This document shows, piece after piece, positions 63,238-64,000 of a stretch of 64,000 bases of DNA (its first letter is position 1; each line of letters opens with the position of its first letter). The stretch spans positions 13,374,381 to 13,438,380 of the forward strand of contig CM030833.1 of the NCBI GenBank assembly GCA_018105865.1, read 5' to 3'. A program made the position numbers and the translations under genes. The notes under the pieces are model-generated. The model was not told where the DNA came from. It searched no databases and worked only from the letters and a program-made list of their open reading frames with translations. The stretch comes from Metaphire vulgaris. Lineage: Eukaryota > Annelida > Clitellata > Crassiclitellata > Megascolecidae.

Positions 63238-64000
63238 GGGATGTGCGGGTATACCCGTACCCGCGGGTATACCCTACCCGTACCCGTACCCGCGGGTACG
63301 GGTAGGGTAGGGTACACATTTTACGGGTACGGGTCGGGTACGGGTACAGCGCTACGGGTACGGGTATACCCGTTTTACCCGAAAAGTTATATTTTCATTT
63401 CTCACTACTATAGCAAATTAGCAATGCAGTAATAGAAAAATAATATTGAGTAAAGTGTATTAGTATAACTTGTACATCGCGTTCAGTTTGTCAGACAGCA
63501 TGCATTTTACTTACTGAAAACATAAAGGAAATACAGATGACGTAATCTGACATCATCAGTAATAAATCTATAATGGCGTCCTCTGACTCCTCCAAGGACT
63601 CTTTGACCGAGAAAGTTCTTCTGGTAAAGTTTTGTGGTTTAACTTGAGTTCTAATGCCTGCTCATAGATAAATGATATATCTACTAAATATTTTAAACAA
63701 GCCCATTCATGTCGGCTTAGGCTAGCTGACTGATTATCCTGATTCCTAAGTACTAGATTTGTCCTAATCTAAGCATGCGTGCTATTTACAATGAATAGTT
63801 ATCCCAATTTCGTAGCCCCTATTTCACTGTTGCCTCTCTATAGTCTCTAGGAACGGATACGGGTTCACGGGTCCATGTACAGGTCCTTGTAGTACTTGTA
63901 CCCGTAAACGCACCTGCGGGTACGGGTCCAAAATTCCAAATCCAAAAACTCCAAATTCCAACCAAAGTCGGTTACGGGTGCGGGTACGGGTACGGGTACG
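63238..64000. mobile_element. CGGGTA-rich repeat element, open at window end
   Basis: Begins TAGGGATGTGCGGGTATACC, followed by about 140 bp of TACCCG/CGGGTA units in both orientations. A further block starts near 63855 (CGGATACGGGTT, later CGGGTACGGGTACGGGTACG) and continues past 64000. The two blocks in inverted arrangement suggest the ends of one element with an AT-rich middle. Confidence 0.6.

Overview
This is an animal nuclear genome window. It contains spliced exons with GT/GC-AG junctions, non-LTR retrotransposon remnants, many short DNA transposons with 8-bp target-site duplications (TSDs), and abundant microsatellites. The gene content (a SUEL/CUB/sushi membrane protein and an animal-type H-Y-I PARP) and the transposon load suggest an aquatic invertebrate. 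I cannot name the phylum from sequence alone. Nothing here is bacterial, so most long open frames in microsatellites are meaningless.

Two protein-coding genes can be reconstructed. (1) On the + strand, about 24.5-36.1 kb, is a type-I membrane protein with a SUEL-type (galactose/rhamnose-binding) lectin domain, a CUB domain, a sushi domain, one transmembrane helix and a low-complexity cytoplasmic tail. Every extracellular junction is phase 1. The transmembrane exon appears to use a GC donor. A tentative signal-peptide exon with a TATA-like box lies upstream. (2) On the - strand, 61.9-43.6 kb, are seven exons whose phases all match. They sum to 2913 nt, which is 970 codons plus a stop. The product has an N-terminus with a PLDLS (CtBP-type) motif and clustered SUMO-interaction-like motifs, then a long Ser-rich region with an internal tandem repeat. 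These are followed by an eight-ligand RING of the RNF216/RBR RING1 type and a PARP catalytic domain with an H-Y-I triad, split by a Ser-rich insertion of about 120 residues. This SIM-RING-PARP combination is the most striking object in the window.

The rest is mainly mobile DNA. From 0-24 kb there is no gene I can support. That stretch holds MITE-like elements (TIRs beginning CAGTGGCG, CAGGG, CAGACATGG, CAGTGTTTA), LINE ORF2 remnants and long microsatellites. Introns of gene 1 host a 2.04-kb hAT-like element with a perfect 8-bp TSD and several MITEs. From 36-43 kb lies a nest of transposons in transposons. From 44-62 kb (the introns of gene 2) the element density is lower, with LINE tails, a TTAA-flanked element and hAT MITEs. 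From 62-64 kb there is a CTA microsatellite, a LINE tail and a CGGGTA-rich repeat that runs off the window end.

A roughly 20-bp motif, GACAAGCAAAAAAGGTCATC and variants, recurs about 30 times in either orientation inside elements whose termini are otherwise different. It is the main structural signal not explained by standard annotation.
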